Assembly (NCBI RefSeq): GCF_023091745.1
Contig: NC_068934.1
Coordinates: 18,554,434 to 18,618,433, forward strand
Reading direction: 5' to 3'
DNA: 64,000 nt
DNA from: Budorcas taxicolor
Taxonomy: Eukaryota; Chordata; Mammalia; Artiodactyla; Bovidae
The notes under the pieces were generated by a model. The model did no database searches, had not been told where the DNA came from, and was given only the letters and a program-made list of their open reading frames with translations. Numbering within the stretch: the stretch's first letter is position 1; each line of letters starts with the position of its first letter. Of the stretch, positions 37,026-47,816 are shown one piece after another. Both the position numbers and the translations under genes were made by a program.

Positions 37026-37639
37026 GTGAGCGATCACAGTTTGTTATGCATTTCTTCATCACTACCTACTGAGTGCTGCTTTTCTTTTTTTTTCTTTTTT
37101 TGCCGGACATTGGTGATAAAATAGTGAAGAGGTAGCACAGTTGTGCTTTTTGATCATATAGCTCCTTCATGATGGAGGAGTCTGACTGTTAAACAGGAAA
37201 TTTGAATAAAGCTTAGTACTGCTATGATCAGGAAAGGGCGGGATGCCCTGGGAATACAGAGTATCTAATCTGAATTAGCCGAGGTAAGGTTGGGGAGATA
37301 AGGAAGAAAGAAGGAATGCTGTAGTGGATACTTGAAGGAGTAGGACTTAATGAGGCATTTTCTTTCTTTTTTTTTAATGAAAGTATAGTTGACTTGCTAT
37401 ATTAGAAAAATCAGAAAGAGAAATTATATTAGATTCAGGTATATAAAGAATTTTCTTGGGAAGGAGTGGCACTGATGGTAGTGGGGTGGAAGGGTTCCAA
37501 GCAGAGGGAGCAGTGTCTTAAAGATCCAGAGGTAAAAGTGGATATGATATATTCAAGGAATCGGGAGGAGCCAAATAAATACATAAAATTTAAAAAAGAA
37601 ACCCACAAGAAAGTCAGTTAGGACCCATCCAGTCATTCT

Positions 37640-38000
37640 GGTTAAAATGAATAAATAAAAAGGAGTAGCTGCTGATACATGTAACAACATGGATACATTA
37701 TGCTAAATGAAAGTAGCCAGGCAGTAGAAGCAGCATGCTCTATGATTTCATTTATATGACATTTTGGAAAGAAGAAACTGTAGCAGAAAATGCATCATTG
37801 ATTGCTAGAAACTGGGATGAGGGGTAGACTCCAAAGGGACACTAGGAAAGTGTTTGAGTGATGCAGGTGTTTTATATCGTGATTGTGATGGTGATTATAT
37901 AACTATATGGATTTGTTAAAGTCATGGAAGTGTACACTAGAAAGGATGAATTTTACAGAATGTAACAGATGTCAATAAACCTGACTTTAAAAAAAAATAC
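37640..38000 (+). repeat. L1M-type 3' end
   Basis: GATACATGTAACAACATGGA, ATGATTTCATTTATATGACA and GTCAATAAACCTGACTTTAA occur in L1 3' order and end in a run of A at 37989-37997. Confidence 0.7.
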
Positions 38001-38950
38001 TTTGGAGATCCCATTTCCTGCTAAAAGTAACCAAAATGCAGAAGAGAAATGGCTGATTCCAGGTGTGGTGCAGGAAACATAACAAGATAACCTTGTACTG
38101 CCTTGTCATACAGAAAGCAGATATTAGCTTTCAAACACCCCTAGGCTTATATCAAAAGACCCAGGAGATGACTTAGATAGTCTCTCACTGGCCAAAGGTG
38201 AAACATCTCATTAAGATTACAACAGCAAATATGATGAAACCCATGATTTTATAATAATTAAGTAAAACACTTTAGGTACATTGGAAGGTGCTTAGTAATC
38301 AACTCATTATTTTGAAAACTGGTAAATTAAGGAAGCAAGCATTTATCCTTCCTTTTCCGATACAAATGGAACTTCAAGACAACCAGCCAGGTGATAAAGG
38401 GACGTTTCTCTTGTAGAAGTATTCCAGTTAATAAATCAAGAATGGCAGAATTTACATATTATTGTTTTACAACTTTAATGAACTACTAGATCTAGGCAGT
38501 GATCTTCAGTGGTTAGTAATATCACAAAGGAGAAATACATAGTTGCTGAGTGAAGTATACGGTACCACCTGTGAAGTGGTCTTATAAAAAAATCGAACCG
38601 GATTCTGATCAAGCCTGTAAATCAAACTACCATCTCAAAATATACAGGGGAGAAATTGCAAGGGGTAAAAAGTGAGATGTAAAGAGATTTTACGTATTAA
38701 AAGATACTTAAGGGGCATATTACCCAACTGCAATGAGTGGACATTCTTGGAGCCTGAAAGACTCATTTTTAAAAAGAAGTATTATGGAAATATTTACCAA
38801 CAGAATGCTATGATTTCTCTGACTGGATTCAAAATAATTTGGGAGGGGAGGGTTAAGATATAGATGAAGCATGGTTGGCTATGAGTTAATTGTTGAGACT
38901 GGGGGGTTTCTTGTCTCTATATATTTATACATGTTTCAAATTGTATATGT
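38000..38950. repeat. Old interspersed repeat, class uncertain
   Basis: The text (for example GGATTCTGATCAAGCCTGTA, CATAGTTGCTGAGTGAAGTA) is familiar from ancient mammalian repeats, but I cannot name the family. No coding potential was seen. Confidence 0.35.
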
Positions 38951-39287
38951 TAAAATGTTTTAAAGAACTGGCAAAAAATGCTATGAAGATATCAATAAGA
39001 GTAAAACTGATACGTGTCCGTTTATGTTAGCACTAAGAAGTTGTTGGTGAACTCTTCTAATCATTTTAGTGAGGCTGAGCAGAAGGTATTGGGGAGGGAA
39101 GAGGCCACTTTCTGACATCACCTGGTGTACCTCTTTTTTCGTTTATCTGCCCTAGCCACGTTGCTATTTTTTCAGCATGCTTTTGCCTTTCAACCATAGC
39201 CTTTATGTTTGCCGTTCCCTTTGATCATGCCACATAAAATGACTCCAATCCTGGTACTCTTATCCTTAACCTTCTTTATAGTTTCTC

Positions 39288-39568
39288 ATATCTTATTTAT
39301 TTAGGATGTGCTAGGTCTTTGTTGCTGCACTGGACTTTCTTTAGTTGCAGCGAGCAGAGGCTACTCTCTAGTTGTGGCGCTTGAGCTACCCATTGCCATG
39401 GCTTCTCTTGTTGGAGAGCACTGACTCTAGGGCATGCAGGCTTCAGGAGTTGTAATGCACGGGCTTAGCTGCCCTGAGGTATGTGGAATCTTCTCAGACT
39501 AGAGATGGAACCTGTGTCCCTTGCATTGGCAGGTGGATTCTTAACCACTGGATCACCAGGGCAGTCCT
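39288..39568 (-). repeat. CHR-type SINE, antisense
   Basis: It runs from ATCTTATTTATTTAGGATGT to CACTGGATCACCAGGGCAGT and lies about 350 bases before exon i. Confidence 0.82.
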
Positions 39569-39917
39569 TTAGCTGTTTGTTTTTGTCTTTTCACTGGAAG
39601 GAAGCTCCTGAGAGCAGAGATTCAATTTTAATCATGGCTGTATCCCTAACGCTTGGTACATAGTAGGTACTGATAAATGTTGACTATTTAATAAGTATTC
39701 TGTAAATGTTGAGTGTACAAATGAATGAGTGAACAAATGAGTGAATTCTTCAAATATCATTTCAAATTTTACCTCCTCTGTGAAGTCTTCAACTACTAGG
39801 CCCTCCTCTTTGAGAGGGGCTCTTTGTCTTATCCTCCCACTTTAACTTGTACAGTCCTCCATAAATAGCCAATCCATAGTGATTTCTTTTATTATTATTG
39901 TTCCTTTTTTTTTTAAG

Positions 39918-40060
39918 GATTCATCTAGAGATATTAGAGAGGCTCTTCATGAACTCCTATGCTGTACTAATGTTTCAACCAAAGAAGGGATTCATCTTGC
40001 ACTGGTGGAGCTGCTAAAAAATTTAACCAAGTACCCTACTGATAGGGACTCCATATGGAA
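39918..40060 (+). CDS. INTS4: INTS4 coding exon i (about residues 458-505)
   Basis: Forty-seven codons, from DSSRDIREALHELLCCTNVS through TKEGIHLALVELLKNLTKYP to TDRDSIW, plus two bases of a Lys codon. The acceptor is a T-run ending TTAAG, an AAG rather than CAG or TAG acceptor, so the long pyrimidine tract probably carries recognition. The donor is GGAA|GTAAGG. SSRDIREALHELL is the last clear HEAT signature. Confidence 0.97.
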
Positions 40061-40533
40061 GTAAGGATTTTTTTTTCTCATTTGCTTGCTGAGTCTGATA
40101 ATGTGTTAAATGTACAGTGTTGACATTATTCAGTGGATCATCATGGATTGAGATATGGCCTTCAATTTTGCCTTCACTGTAGAAACCTGATTCAACTTAG
40201 CCATACCCTCAAGAATCTGGTTCCTAAACTGAATATCATGTCTTAGGTTATTCATTTGTCCATCTGTCCACCTAGCAAATATAATGTGCCTGCCATGTAC
40301 TTACTATGTACCAAGCCCTATGGTAACTTTTGGAGGTACAGAGATGAGTCCTCGTATATGATGTTAGTCACTCCTTTGTCTGTTTCCATCGTTGTGAAGA
40401 TTAGAGGGAGGGTAAGTACTTGATCTTCAGATGGAAAATCATGATTCCCCTGATTACCTCTAGTTTAGAGTCAGGCTTAACACTGTTCATTTGAAGAGCT
40501 ACTTGCATACATTTACTATAAACTATACTTTGT

Positions 40534-40667
40534 GGGGCTGGTGCACGGTGATGACCCAGAGAGATGTTATGGGGAGGGAGGTGGGAGGGGGGTTCATGTT
40601 TGGGAACGCATGTACACCCGTGGTGGATTCATGTCAATGTATGGCAAAACCAATAAAAAAAATAAAT
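40534..40667 (+). mobile_element. Bovine-type L1 3' end, severely 5'-truncated
   Basis: GAGAGATGTTATGGGGAGGG and GTTTGGGAACGCATGTACAC are typical of the 3' UTR of the bovine L1 family; an A-rich tail (AATAAAAAAAATAAATAA) follows. Flanks AAACTATACTTTGT (40520-40533) and AAACTGTACTTTGT (40668-40681) form a 14-bp target duplication with one mismatch. Confidence 0.82.
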
Positions 40668-41499
40668 AAACTGTACTTTGTTGTATTCCACATATTTCAA
40701 CAAACTTATGTGATGAGATCACTCCAAATATATGATTTATTTTAAAAAATTATTACCAAAACTAGAAAAACTGTGGGTCAAATCAGGTACAAATCAAGAT
40801 ATACTAAAAGTTTAAAATACCAGGAAATCTTGCTCTAGGTAACATTTCTATTATCTGGTTTTCTGTTTTGCAATTTCTTCATGTTTTTTTTTCAGCTCAA
40901 TTCATTGTGTGTTTCTTGATTGCCTTCAGGGAGCACTCAGTCATTTGGGATGTGGGGCTATAATGTCCCCTGAGGTATAGTGAGTAAAAGGGCTGAGAGA
41001 GGTCAGAAAACTAGTGAATTAAGTTCTTTCCACACAGAAGGAAATAAAGACTGGGGGAAAGTGTACTTTCCTAACAGTATCAAGTGTTTTGAATGCGATG
41101 CCTTTCATACCCCATACTCCTATCAGTTTGTTCCTGGGGTTTGTTTTCTCTCTTTTGCTGATCTTACTTTGCGGTCCTTGGTGAAGTCTCATCTCTTTTG
41201 TGAAACTTTGTCTGGTCATGGTGATCTCTTCTACCTTTGACAGGTAGAAACCAAATGATACCAAACTATCACTTAACAGTTCATTACCTTGTAATGTTAG
41301 TCATCTTTGCCTCAGTTAGATTATAAACTCACTGAGAGCGTTAAATTAAGTTCTATGTTTCTTTTTAATTCAGCACACCTTCTACACTAAAAATTTATTA
41401 AAAAAGAAAAATGCCTAAATACCAGCACATATATAGTTTTTTATGCCTTATAAAGGGCATTCATGTAGTCATAGTAGTTAACTAATAGCCAATTAATAA

Positions 41500-41690
41500 T
41501 AGCTAAACTAATAGTTAATTGAGTTCTTCTTATATAATGGCAGACACCTCGCCAAGTACTTTTCATTCATTATTTTGTTTAATCCTTTTATCTCATTTGT
41601 AGGTAAGAAATATATCTGTTCAAGGCCATGTAGTTATTAAGTTTCCTGTTTGAGATCAGGTCTCTTCTGATTTTAGAACTTCACCTAGGG
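41500..41690 (-). repeat. MIR/L2-like remnant
   Basis: TTAATTGAGTTCTTCTTATA, TAATCCTTTTATCTCATTTG and CAAGGCCATGTAGTTATTAA match ancient MIR/L2 antisense text. Confidence 0.6.
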
Positions 41691-41959
41691 AATCAGTTAG
41701 AATGCTTTTGTCTATAAGTAACAAAAAATCTGATTAAAAGGGGCTTAATCACTGTCTGGTGTTTTTTCTTAACAAAAAAGTCAAGAGAGTTGATATCAGG
41801 ATTGGTCATTCAACAGTTTAACATGATAAATACTCTGGTTGATTTTTTTTGCAGTTCTCTTGACTTTCTTCTCATAGTTGCAAGATGGCTGTCTCATAAG
41901 ACAGTATCTTAAGACAGAAAGAAAAGGTCATTCCCTCTATGCGTTTTTTTCTCTCTTCT

Positions 41960-43010
41960 TAAAAAAGTTTATTGAAGTATAGTTGCTTTACAATGTTGTG
42001 TTACTTTCTAGTATATAGCAAAGTATATTTTGTGTGTATATATTGTGTGTTATTTTTCATATTCTTTTCCATTATGATTTATCATGGGATATTGAATATA
42101 GTTGCCTGTGCTATACAGTTAGAACCTTGTATATCCATCCTATATATAATAGTTTCCATTTGCTAATGAAAGTGAAAGAGGAGAGTGAAAAAGTTGGCTT
42201 AAAGCTCAACATTCAGAAAATGAAGATCATGGCATCTGGTCCCATCACTTCATGGGAAATAGATGGGGAAACAGTGGAAACAGTGTCAGACTTTATTTTG
42301 GGGGGCTCCAAAATCACTGCAGATGGTGATTACAGCCATGAAATTAAAAGACGCTTACTCCTTGGAAGGAAAGTTATGACCAACCTAGACAGCATATTTA
42401 AAAGCAGAGACATTACTTTGCCAACAAAGGTCCGTCTAGTCAAGGCTATGGTTTTTCCAGTGGTCATGTATGGATGTGAGAGTTGGACTGTGAAGAAAGC
42501 TGAGTGCCGAAGAATTGACACTTTTGAACTGTGGTGTTGGAGACGACTCTTGAGAGTCCCTTGGACTGCAAGGAGATCCAACCAGTCTATCCTAAAGGAG
42601 ATCAGTCCTGGGATTTCATTGGAAGGACTGATGCTAAAGCTGAAACTTCAGTACTTTGGCCACCTCATGTGAAGAGTTGACTCATTGGAAAAGACTCTGA
42701 TGCTGGGAGGGATTGGGGGCAGGAGGAGAAGGGGACGACAGAGGATGAGATGGCTGGATGGCATCACCAAATTGATGGACATGAGTCTGAGTAAAGTCCG
42801 GGAGTTGGTGATGGACAGGGAGGCCTGGCATGCTGCGATTCTTGGGGTTTCAAAGAGTCGGACACAACTGAGTGACTGAACTGAACTGAATCTCAAACTT
42901 CCAATCCTTTCCTACCCCCACCCATTTCCCTGTTTGGCAACTACAGATCTGTTCTCTATATCTGTAAGTCTGTTTCTGTTTCATAGATATGTTCATTTGC
43001 ATGCAATTTT
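41960..43010 (-). mobile_element. L1 3' UTR, antisense, split by a BovB
   Basis: The L1 text at 41960-42162 (TTATTGAAGTATAGTTGCTT to CATTTGCTAAT) is continued at 42889-43010 (CTCAAACTTCCAATCCTTTC to GATATGTTCATTTGCATGCA). The gap is exactly the BovB copy. Confidence 0.85.
42163..42888 (+). mobile_element. BovB LINE 3' part, sense, inserted in L1
   Basis: The + frame covers EKVGLKLNIQKMKIMASGPI, SRDITLPTKVRLVKAMVFPV and [20 protein letters not shown] up to the stop at HLM, then the C-terminus [20 protein letters not shown] in a shifted frame. It ends GACTGAACTGAACTGAA. The catalytic YADD motif lies beyond the 5' truncation. Confidence 0.93.
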
Positions 43011-43146
43011 TTTTTTTCCCATTTGGTTAGGAAAACATTCCTGAGAAATTCCCCAGCAGGCTTGATCTCCTGTAACATTGACCAGAACTAGGTTACTTGA
43101 CTACTTGCAAACTAGTCACTGTAAAATGGGATTGGGATTGCCATGA

Positions 43147-43690
43147 TGTTGCCGTTGTTCAGACACTAAGTAGGGTCCGACTCTTTGCGACCCTATGAAT
43201 TGGAGCATACCAGGCTTCCCTGTCCTTCACTATCTCCCAGAGTTTACTCAAATTCATGTCTCTTTGAGTCGGTGGTACTATCTAACCATCTCATCCTCTG
43301 CCTCTCCCTTCTCCTTTTACCTCCAGTCTTTCCCAGCATCAGGGTCTTTTCCAGTGAGTCATCTCTTCCCATCAGGTGGCCAAAGTATTACAGCTTCAAC
43401 ATCAGTCCTTCCAGTGAATATTCAGGGTTGATTTCCTTTAGGATTGACTAGTTTGATCTCTTTGAAGTCCAAGGAACTCTCAAGAGTCTTCTCCAGCACC
43501 ACAATTCAAATGCATCAATTCTTTGGCTCTTAGCCTTCTTTATGGTCCAACTCTCACATGTGTACATGACAGCCAGAAAAACCATAGCTTTGACTATATG
43601 GGCCATTGTCAGCTAAGAGATATCTAGATTTGTCATGCCTTTCCTTCCAAAAGCAAGCATCTTTTTATTTCATAGCTATAATCACCATCC
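43147..43690 (-). mobile_element. BovB LINE 3' part, older
   Basis: The order of BovB 3' text is kept (TTGTTCAGACACTAAGTAGG to AAGCAAGCATCTTTTTATTT), but it is much more diverged than its neighbours and lacks any long frame. Confidence 0.85.
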
Positions 43691-44073
43691 TCAGTCATTT
43701 TTCCCTGATGAGTTTAGACCAATTATGGTTGAGCCCTAGGGGTGAGCCTACCTTCACTGAGTATTTTATTACCTACCTGATGCCTGAGTAAAATCAGGGT
43801 CTCTTGGCAGTGAAGTTGGGGGAAATGGTTATTAGTTAAATAACTTTGAAAAATATCTGCTCTGTCAGATCTTTTATCTCCATAATAACCAAGTTTTTAG
43901 ATGAATTAACTGAGTTCTAGAATAATTAAATGACTTATCAGAAGTCACAGAAGTCACAAAAGTAAATGGTTGAGAATTTGTAATTCTGACTCATGTTTTC
44001 TAATTACAATTCCTAATGCTTTTTAAAGCATTTATTAACTTACTAAAGAGGGCTCTCGTTCTGTTTGTTTCAG

Positions 44074-44189
44074 ATGCTTGAAGTTTCTGGGAAGTCGGCA
44101 CCCAACCCTGGTGCTTCCCTTGGTGCCTGAGCTGCTGAGCACCCACCCATTTTTTGACACAGCTGAACCAGACATGGATGATCCAGCTT
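44074..44189 (+). CDS. INTS4: INTS4 coding exon j (about residues 505-544), ends at a U12-type donor
   Basis: One base completes Lys, followed by CLKFLGSRHPTLVLPLVPEL and LSTHPFFDTAEPDMDDPA, then the first base of a Tyr codon. The acceptor is GTTTGTTTCAG. The exon ends GCTT with the intron starting GTATCCTC, so the donor is unlike U2-type sites. The Tyr codon is completed by AC at 47832-47833, which fixes the border: using any other nearby GT breaks the match to INTS4. Confidence 0.96.
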
Positions 44190-44197
44190 GTATCCTC
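44190..44197 (+). other. Putative U12-type 5' splice site
   Basis: The intron begins GTATCCTC, which agrees with the minor-spliceosome donor consensus RTATCCTT at seven of eight positions. It lacks the GTRAGT shape of most other donors in this gene. Reading frame across the junction fixes this position. A matching branch-site element lies upstream of the acceptor at 47808-47816. Confidence 0.88.
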
Positions 44198-44384
44198 TGC
44201 TGACTTAGCAGGAAATTTTGGCCTCTTTTTCTGCAGTGTAGCTTTGGTGGTCTGGGGGTTTGGATTTTGTTTTCTCTTTCTCATTTCTTTTAGTTCAAAG
44301 TATATGTTGAGGAAACCTAGTGATAATTATTTTCCTCAGCTTTTGTTTCTTTATTCACAGTAATTCACCTTTGCCATTGAATAC

Positions 44385-44590
44385 TACTACTAATTTTTTA
44401 GCCATTCATTGAATACCTAGTATATTCCACGTACTGTTTAAATACTTCATATATTTTATCACTGATCTTTTAAACAACCCTGAAAGGAGGTATTATTCCC
44501 TGCTTACCGATGAGGAAACTGAGATCCAGAGAGGTTAAATAACTCTTAAGCAGCAAATCTGGGATACAGAGCCAGGCATATTTGGTTTAA
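44385..44590 (-). repeat. MIR/L2-type remnant
   Basis: CATTCATTGAATACCTAGTA, CCGATGAGGAAACTGAGATC and AGAGAGGTTAAATAACTCTT are hallmark ancient MIR/L2 phrases in antisense. It starts about 200 bases inside the U12-type intron. Confidence 0.75.
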
Positions 44591-45339
44591 AGGCTGTGGA
44601 CTTTTCCCTTTCTTATCCCATGTTTCATTTGATCTGCAGCCTGAAGGAGAGGATGGGCTGAGCAAGGGTACACGAATTCTCTGGCTCTAATACCAGCTCA
44701 GGGGTGTTGTAATAGCTTTGGGCAGCCTGGCATGTAGTCTGGTTGTTTTCCACTAATGGGAATATATTTACATCAATGCATCCATATTCTTCCACGCTTC
44801 TTTTCACTCTGTAGCACACCTTTGGTGGGGTTTAAGGAGGTATTTATTGAGAGACGTGAATCAGCCAAATAACTGGCTGTTGGGGATGACCATTGTTTTC
44901 TCTTAATATTTTTTTTAAATTTTCATAGGGCATTTGAACAATTTTTTAAAAGATCTGTGTAATTGATGTGCTAACAAATGCCTGACTCTGTGTTTACCTC
45001 TAAGAAAGGTACATCCCTGACCTGACGTCTACAGGTGCAATACTATGGCTGTTTGAAATTCAGCTCATCTGAGAGAGACTTGTGGGCTAGGTGTTACTAC
45101 AGATTACACAGGACATATTAAAATGCCTGGATATCTGAAGCCTCCTTCACATTAAAAAAAAAAAAGCTAAACATTTCTGAAAGTATAATGTTAGTATGTT
45201 TGTCTTCGAATAACAGATTGCCTCAAATATAGCTTAAATATTAATTACAGGTTTTTTTTTTTTCTCTCAATGTAAAAGAAGTCAGGATGTAAGCAGTTTG
45301 CTGCTGATGTAGTAGCTCCACATTTCTTCTTCTTCTCTT

Positions 45340-45468
45340 TCTTTTTTTTTAGTTTTTGGCCACTCTAAGAGGCATGTGGGATCTTAGTTCCCGAACTAGG
45401 GATTAAACCCATGCCCCCTGCACTGGAAGCTCAGAGTCTTAACCCACTGGACCACCAGGGACGTCCTG
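45340..45468 (-). repeat. CHR-type SINE, antisense, short
   Basis: TTTTTTTTTAGTTTTTGGCC leads to GACCACCAGGGACGTCC. It is the short CHR form. Confidence 0.8.
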
Positions 45469-45622
45469 TTTTGTATTTTTATTTCTGATTTTCCCTCTGT
45501 TGCAAAATTAATACACATAGAAAACATTTTAAAGTGGAAAAAAAAATTTCATGTTTAACAGCCAGAGTCTTACGAGCTAAAGTAATTGTTAATATTTTGG
45601 TGTGTTTCCTTCTCCCTTTTTA

Positions 45623-46768
45623 TTTATTTATTTAGTTTTTGGCAATGGTATGACTATATTTATTGTGCCTGGGAAGCAAGATGAGGAAGCAGCCTCAACA
45701 TGCAGAAGGTGGGGAAAGTATGGAGTCCCCTGTAAAAGTTAGGAGGTCTCTGCTGGACCCATCGCAGAATGAGAGGAAGCTCTCAATAGATCATTCCCTT
45801 CATTTCTTCCCTGGGCTTTTGGGCTTTTCAAAATTCTTCAGGATGGTGATGTATAACACAGCATAAGCATTGTGGATCTCCATGACCATCAGCCAGATGT
45901 CCTGGTAGTCTGCCTCCTCCAGCTCCCACACCAGTTGTCGATAAGACCCACGTGGGGCTGCTTAGCTGCTTTGGTCATGGCATCACCATGCTCAGAGAAG
46001 TGCTTGGGAGATTTGTGTGTGAAAGCCTTCCAGTTTGGTGTGAAGGGCGGTTATCAGCTCAAACACCTTCTGGACAGCCACTCCAAAATTGTTCCCCTCC
46101 TCAATCTGAGGTATCTGCAGCTGCAACCAGGTGGTGACCAGACTGAGCTTCTCAGTGACATCCTTGATTTCAGGCAGCACACGCTGCAGGAGGACCCCAG
46201 TCTTCTCATTGCAGCTCACTGGGCTACATCATGGAGGACCTTTGTCTTCATCTTCCCCTTTCTTCTTTTCATCCTTGTCTTCCTTCTCTTGCTGTTTTTT
46301 CCTCTCCTTCTTCTCTTTCTCTTTGATTGGATCAAGCCTGGGATGCCTACCAGAGCCTTCAGATTGGCTTCATTGAGAGCTAGCTCCTTTAAAAATGCAT
46401 CCCCCCAAAAAAACACATCCAACTCAGAAATCTTCGTGGAGAAATAGCACCCGAGCAGGTTCTCTGTCTTAGTACTCAGGTCTTTATGGAACACATCCAC
46501 CTTGGCTTGGGCTTCAGGCAGGACCCTGAATGTGGCCATGGCTGGGGTGGGGCCTAGTGCTGCATACGGCTGGAAGAGTGGGTATGGGAAAGTGAAAGCA
46601 GCGATTACTCCCCACATGGCCTTCCTGGATAGTGGGAGTGGAGGTCCTAGAGGAGGCCGGGACAGACCAGAGAGAGGCGGGGAGGCAGCCTCACTGCAAC
46701 CAGGTGGTGACTGGGTTGAGCTTAGACCCCTAGAGCCCAAGAGGTACCTTCCTGCTTCCCCACCTCTC
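45623..46768 (-). pseudogene. PSME1P: PSME1 processed pseudogene (PA28-alpha retrocopy)
   Basis: Antisense text covers the whole of PSME1, the interferon-inducible proteasome activator subunit (about 249 aa). The former start is at 46539, reading MATFRVLPEAQAKVDVF and STKTENLLG. The middle (46219-45992) reads LVTTWLQLQIPQIEEGNNFG and ALHTKLEGFHTQIS. The end reads ADYQDIWLMVMEIHNAYAVL, with the stop near 45783. There are no introns. An AATAAA-type signal (complement at 45656-45661) and an A-rich tail precede 45623. Frameshifts and an insertion near 46395-46415 kill the frame. CTCCCTTTTTA at 45612-45622 and 46769-46779 is a candidate target duplication. Confidence 0.92.
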
Positions 46769-47111
46769 CTCCCTTTTTAAGAGCTTGGGTTTGGGATTTT
46801 GTTGTTATTTTTTTTAACATTTTATTTCATCAAACAACATTTGGTGATAGATAGGTGCTATCATATCCCCTATACATTTTGGAGCCTAATTTTTTCAGTT
46901 ATAATAAAATGCTTCTGATATAATATCAAACTAATAAATATAATTTTTAATGATTGTGTAATATTTCATCAAGTAGATTAAACAGAAGTTGTATAATTGT
47001 TCTTCTGGTTTTGGACATTTAGGTTGTTTCTGATTATTTGCTATTATTTGAATGATTCTCTGTTTGATTTTGAGATATGGAATTACTCAGGATTCATAAG
47101 ATTCTTAGGGT

Positions 47112-47338
47112 GGTAGTTTAGTTTCTAAGTTGTGTCCAACTCTTGCAACCCCATGGACTGTAGCCCACCACTGTAGCTCCTCTGTCCATGGGATTTCCCA
47201 GGCAAGAATACTGGAATGAGTTGCCATTTCTTTCTCCAGGGGATCTTCCCGACCCAGGGCTCGAACCCGAGTCTCTTGCACTCAGGTGGGTCTCCTGTGT
47301 TGCAGGCAGATTTTTTACCAACTGAGCCGGCAGGGAAG
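47112..47338 (-). mobile_element. Bov-tA SINE, antisense
   Basis: From TAGTTTAGTTTCTAAGTTGT to ACTGAGCCGGCAGGGAAG, with a small internal expansion around 47275-47300. Confidence 0.88.
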
Positions 47339-47462
47339 TCTATAATCTTGTATCAAGTTATTATTCAAAGAGATTGTGCCAGGATATACTTTAGTAGGCA
47401 TTGTACCAAAGTTTCTATCTGTTAGTATTCTCATCAGCAGACATAATTTAAAACAACCTTTC

Positions 47463-47560
47463 TTGGAGAAGGAAATGGCAACCCACTCCAGTATTCTTGC
47501 CTGGAAAAGTACATGGACAGAGGAGCCTGGCGGGCTGCAGTCCATGGGGTTACATAACTG
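47463..47560 (+). mobile_element. Bov-tA body fragment, sense
   Basis: TTGGAGAAGGAAATGGCAAC to GCAGTCCATGGGGTTACATA; the tRNA-like head is missing. It faces away from the antisense copy 125 bases upstream. Confidence 0.85.
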
Positions 47561-47807
47561 AGCATGTGTGCATGAGGGTGGAGGGAGATGGGTTGGTAGC
47601 AATAAACTGGTAGAACTAAAAATAAATAAATAGAACAACCTTTCTTTGGTAATTGGAGGGGTACTTGGGGAAATTTGGTGTGAGGTTTATATAGCTCTGA
47701 ATCTGCATTTGTTTGTTAGAAAAATTGTAGTCATTTAGCAGAAATTTGAGGGCTTAGAAGTAGAGGCACAAAATTCTGGCCAGGCTCAACCTTTGATACC
47801 TCCAAGT

Positions 47808-47816
47808 TTACTTAAC
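47808..47816 (+). other. Putative U12-type branch site
   Basis: TTACTTAAC agrees with the U12 branch-site consensus TTCCTTAAC at eight of nine positions. The likely branch adenosine is about 16 nt from the intron end, within the short range typical of such introns. Only CACCTATTTATCAG follows, with no long pyrimidine run. Confidence 0.86.

Larger units (their letters stand above)
37026..39917 (+). other. INTS4: INTS4 intron between exons h and i
   Basis: Around 37640-38000 lies a sense L1M-type 3' end with an A-run. From 38000 to 38950 there is further old interspersed-repeat text that I cannot class. An antisense CHR SINE occupies 39288-39568. No open coding structure was found. Confidence 0.65.
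40061..44073 (+). other. INTS4: INTS4 intron between exons i and j
   Basis: It includes a short 3' end of a bovine-type L1 (40534-40667), MIR/L2-like text near 41500-41690, an antisense L1 3' UTR split by a sense BovB (41960-43010), and an older antisense BovB (43147-43690). The remainder, including 40682-41440, shows no feature I can name. Confidence 0.7.

Noticed and set aside
36798..37124. 108-codon frame over exon h
   Set aside because: It is the exon read through both splice sites; the reading outside 36820-37025 has no INTS4 similarity.
40491..40745. 84-codon frame near 40.5 kb
   Set aside because: It overlaps a truncated L1 3' UTR insertion and its A-rich tail; the reading is accidental.
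45872..46447. 191-codon + strand frame
   Set aside because: It is the complement of the PSME1 retrocopy and has no resemblance to a known protein.
46216..46740. Possible functional short PSME1-like protein on the minus strand
   Set aside because: The frame starts in retrocopy 5' sequence, carries an insertion near 46400 and runs into frameshifted text. Nothing supports translation.
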